Assembly (NCBI GenBank): GCA_025359355.1
Contig: JANYGR010000153.1
Span: 1 to 7,557, forward strand
Direction: 5' to 3'
Length of the DNA stretch: 7,557 nucleotides
DNA from: Bacteroidota bacterium
GTDB lineage: Bacteria > Bacteroidota > Bacteroidia > B-17B0 > Aurantibacillaceae
Below are positions 5,462 through 7,557 of this stretch, one piece after another (the first letter of the stretch is position 1; each line of letters opens with the position of its first letter). A model generated the notes under the pieces. The model was not told where the DNA came from. It saw only the letters and a program-made list of their open reading frames with translations, and searched no databases. The position numbers and the translations under genes are program-made.

Positions 5462-7557
5462 ATGAAAACAACTATATTATTTTTACTTGTTATAATTGCT
5501 TTTACATCCAATGCTCAAATGCCAGGTGGTATGGGAGGTATGAATATGAAAGGCATGAAAGATCCTAAAATGGGACGTGTTTACGGAAAGGTACTTGATG
5601 CTAAAACCAATGAACCTGTAGAGTTTGCTTCTATACAAGTACTATGGTTTAATAAAGATAGTTTGTTGGGTGGTACTTTAGTGAAATCTAATGGAGATTT
5701 TTCGGTAGATGGTCTTCCATCTTTTGGACAAGTGCGTGTTAAGGTTAAATTTATTGGCTATAAAGATTATTTACAAAAAGTATATATCGTACCTCCTGAT
5801 AAAGTTGAACAAGATTTAGGTGATATAAAATTGAGCGTAGATGAAACTCAATTAAATGAAGTTGAAGTGTCTGCTGAAAAAAGTACAGTTACTTTATCTA
5901 TTGATAGAAGAACGTATAATGTTGATAAAGATTTATCTGTTAAAGGCGGTACTGCTGTTGACGTGATGAAAAACGTACCGGGTGTAACCGTTGATGCAGA
6001 CGGTAATGCGCAGTTGCGAAATCAATCGCCTACTATATTTGTAGATGGACGACCTACAACGTTAACCTTACAACAAATCCCTGCAGATCAAATAGAACGT
6101 GTAGAAGTAATTACCAATCCATCAGTAAAATTTGATGCGAGCGCTACGGGTGGTATTTTAAATATTATTATGAAACGTAATGCTAAACCTGGATATAATG
6201 GAATGTTGATGGGATATATTGGAACAGGCGATAGATACGGTGGCATGGGAAACTTAAATGTAAAAGGTGGTCCGTGGAATGTGTCTTTAATGTATTCATA
6301 CAACCAAGGATTTAATAATAACAATGGTTACACTAATCGTACACAATTAAATGATACTACAGGATTGGCAACTGGAACGTTCAATCAAAATAACATTGCG
6401 CGGATGTTTAACCAATTTAATTTTGGTAAAATTGGTGTTGATTACAATATCAATAATAGAAATACCATTACACTCAGCGAAATGATTGTTGGCGGGCAGT
6501 TTAACACCAATGACATGCAAAACTATAGTGCTCAATATGGTTCAATTGGTCTTTCTGGAAATAGAATTAATAATCAGCACGCTAAATTCCAAAATTACAA
6601 TACTCAGATATTGTATAAAAAAACATTTCCAAAAGTTGGGAAAGAGTTAACCTTTGATATCAATCATAATCATACAGATTCACAAAACGGTTATTTATTT
6701 TCTACCTATGTTGATAATAGTAATTTCTCAACTTTTCAAAAAAATGATGGCGGAACCTTAGCTGATCAATTTGTATTTCAAGCCGATTATGTAAATCCTA
6801 TATCAGAAACTAAGAAATTAGAATTAGGTGTAAAAGGATTTTATAAAACTACTGATAGCCATAATAGTACTTTTAATGATACACTTAATCAAGATAATTA
6901 TATTAAAGATCCAAATATGAGTAATCACTATACCATTACTGAAATGGTAAATGCAGCTTATATTAATTATTCTTCTAAAACCTTCTGGAACATCAATTAC
7001 CAAGGCGGATTACGCTTCGAACAATCTTATTACAAAGGAAAAATAACCGATAAAAATTTAGAATTTTCATACAACTATCCATCGACTGGCGATGATCTTT
7101 TAAAATCATTATTCCCTGCAATTTATTTTTCTAAAAAAGGAAAAAATAATCAAGAGTGGCAATTAAATTTTAGTAGAAAAATAACTCGCCCTAACTTTTT
7201 TCAGTTAATGCCTTTTGTGATGTTTGCTGATAACCAAAACAGACGAATTGGAAATCCACAATTAAAGCCAGAGTTTAAAAACATTGCGGAATTAAATTAC
7301 AATAAAATATTTACAAAAGGTAGTTTCTTAGGTTCTGGTTATTTTAGATACGAAGAGCAGCCTATTACGGAAATAGCTTATTACAGCCCAAATCCAGGCG
7401 AGTCTAATATTTTAATCAACACAACCGTAAATGGAAATAACAGTATTCGTTATGGTATAGAAAATACGTTGAAATTAACTTTGTTTAAAAATTTAGACAT
7501 GACCTTAAATGCTAATGCTTTTTATATATACATCAAAGGAATGGTTGTGCAGAATCA
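5462..7557 (+). CDS. TonB-dependent-receptor-like outer-membrane beta-barrel protein, C-terminus beyond the window
   Basis: The visible 698 codons are open to the right edge. Residues 1-18 (MKTTILFLLVIIAFTSNA) form a clear signal peptide, with likely cleavage before Q19. A Met/Gly-rich tract follows (20-38, six Met). Residues 39-125 are a CarboxypepD_reg-like beta-sandwich (GRVYGKVLDAKTNEPVEFAS, then FIGYKDY). Residues 150-240 are the plug, with GGTAVDVMKNVPGVTVDADG, IFVDGRPTTL and IERVEVITNPSVKFDASATG. From about 245 onward are aromatic-alternating strands of an OMP_b-brl_3-type barrel, including RKITRPNFFQLMPF and GNPQLKPEFKN. Family length is about 780-850 residues, so roughly 100 are probably missing. 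Members sit in the outer membrane of Bacteroidota. Transport of an unknown ligand is the usual assumption, but substrates are mostly unproven. No SusD-like lipoprotein is seen upstream, so this is not an obvious polysaccharide-utilisation pair; what follows lies outside the window. The ATG at 5462 is the only start that gives the signal peptide. Confidence 0.92.
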   Translation, partial: MKTTILFLLVIIAFTSNAQMPGGMGGMNMKGMKDPKMGRVYGKVLDAKTNEPVEFASIQVLWFNKDSLLGGTLVKSNGDFSVDGLPSFGQVRVKVKFIGYKDYLQKVYIVPPDKVEQDLGDIKLSVDETQLNEVEVSAEKSTVTLSIDRRTYNVDKDLSVKGGTAVDVMKNVPGVTVDADGNAQLRNQSPTIFVDGRPTTLTLQQIPADQIERVEVITNPSVKFDASATGGILNIIMKRNAKPGYNGMLMGYIGTGDRYGGMGNLNVKGGPWNVSLMYSYNQGFNNNNGYTNRTQLNDTTGLATGTFNQNNIARMFNQFNFGKIGVDYNINNRNTITLSEMIVGGQFNTNDMQNYSAQYGSIGLSGNRINNQHAKFQNYNTQILYKKTFPKVGKELTFDINHNHTDSQNGYLFSTYVDNSNFSTFQKNDGGTLADQFVFQADYVNPISETKKLELGVKGFYKTTDSHNSTFNDTLNQDNYIKDPNMSNHYTITEMVNAAYINYSSKTFWNINYQGGLRFEQSYYKGKITDKNLEFSYNYPSTGDDLLKSLFPAIYFSKKGKNNQEWQLNFSRKITRPNFFQLMPFVMFADNQNRRIGNPQLKPEFKNIAELNYNKIFTKGSFLGSGYFRYEEQPITEIAYYSPNPGESNILINTTVNGNNSIRYGIENTLKLTLFKNLDMTLNANAFYIYIKGMVVQN

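Noticed and set aside
6088..6535. Minus-strand open frames (6088-6324 and 6347-6535) inside the receptor gene
   Set aside because: They are antisense to the plug and barrel coding region, and their translations have no features beyond reverse-strand bias.

Overview
The window looks like an ordinary chromosomal segment of a Bacteroidota bacterium. The evidence is AT-rich DNA, almost no Shine-Dalgarno sequences, candidate promoters of the Bacteroidota TAnnTTTG type, and protein sequences that resemble Bacteroidota versions of PurM, DXS, a short RecD-like helicase and an outer-membrane beta-barrel receptor with a CarboxypepD_reg-like N-terminus. The receptor and DXS sequences remind me most of Chitinophagales/Sphingobacteriales or flavobacterial homologues. 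That is recall of family sequences, not a search result.

Layout: four genes lie on the minus strand and one on the plus strand. From the left edge there is the N-terminal half of purM (minus), whose frame is broken by a TGA at 34-36 but stays open and PurM-like beyond it to the edge. A 292-base gap follows, holding a perfect 14+14 base palindrome. Next is a small membrane-anchored TPR protein of unknown role (869-1492, minus). A convincing hairpin terminator separates it from dxs (1583-3532, minus), which encodes the first enzyme of the MEP isoprenoid pathway and has a consensus promoter placed so close to the ATG that its mRNA is probably leaderless. A 296-base gap upstream of dxs holds a family of short repeats that looks like a degenerate intergenic element. 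Then comes a RecD-like DNA helicase (3829 to about 5253, minus) with a non-ATG start. A divergent intergenic region of about 200 bases leads to a large outer-membrane beta-barrel receptor (5462 to beyond the right edge, plus).

The genes do not form an obvious pathway. Purine synthesis, isoprenoid synthesis, DNA repair or recombination, and outer-membrane transport or assembly sit side by side with terminators or repeat-rich gaps between them, which fits separate transcription units. I see no phage, transposase, CRISPR array, RNA gene or defence island, and no new multi-gene system. The points most worth checking are the purM nonsense codon, the intergenic palindrome, the repeat cluster upstream of dxs, the leaderless dxs start and the Met/Gly-rich tract at the mature N-terminus of the receptor.
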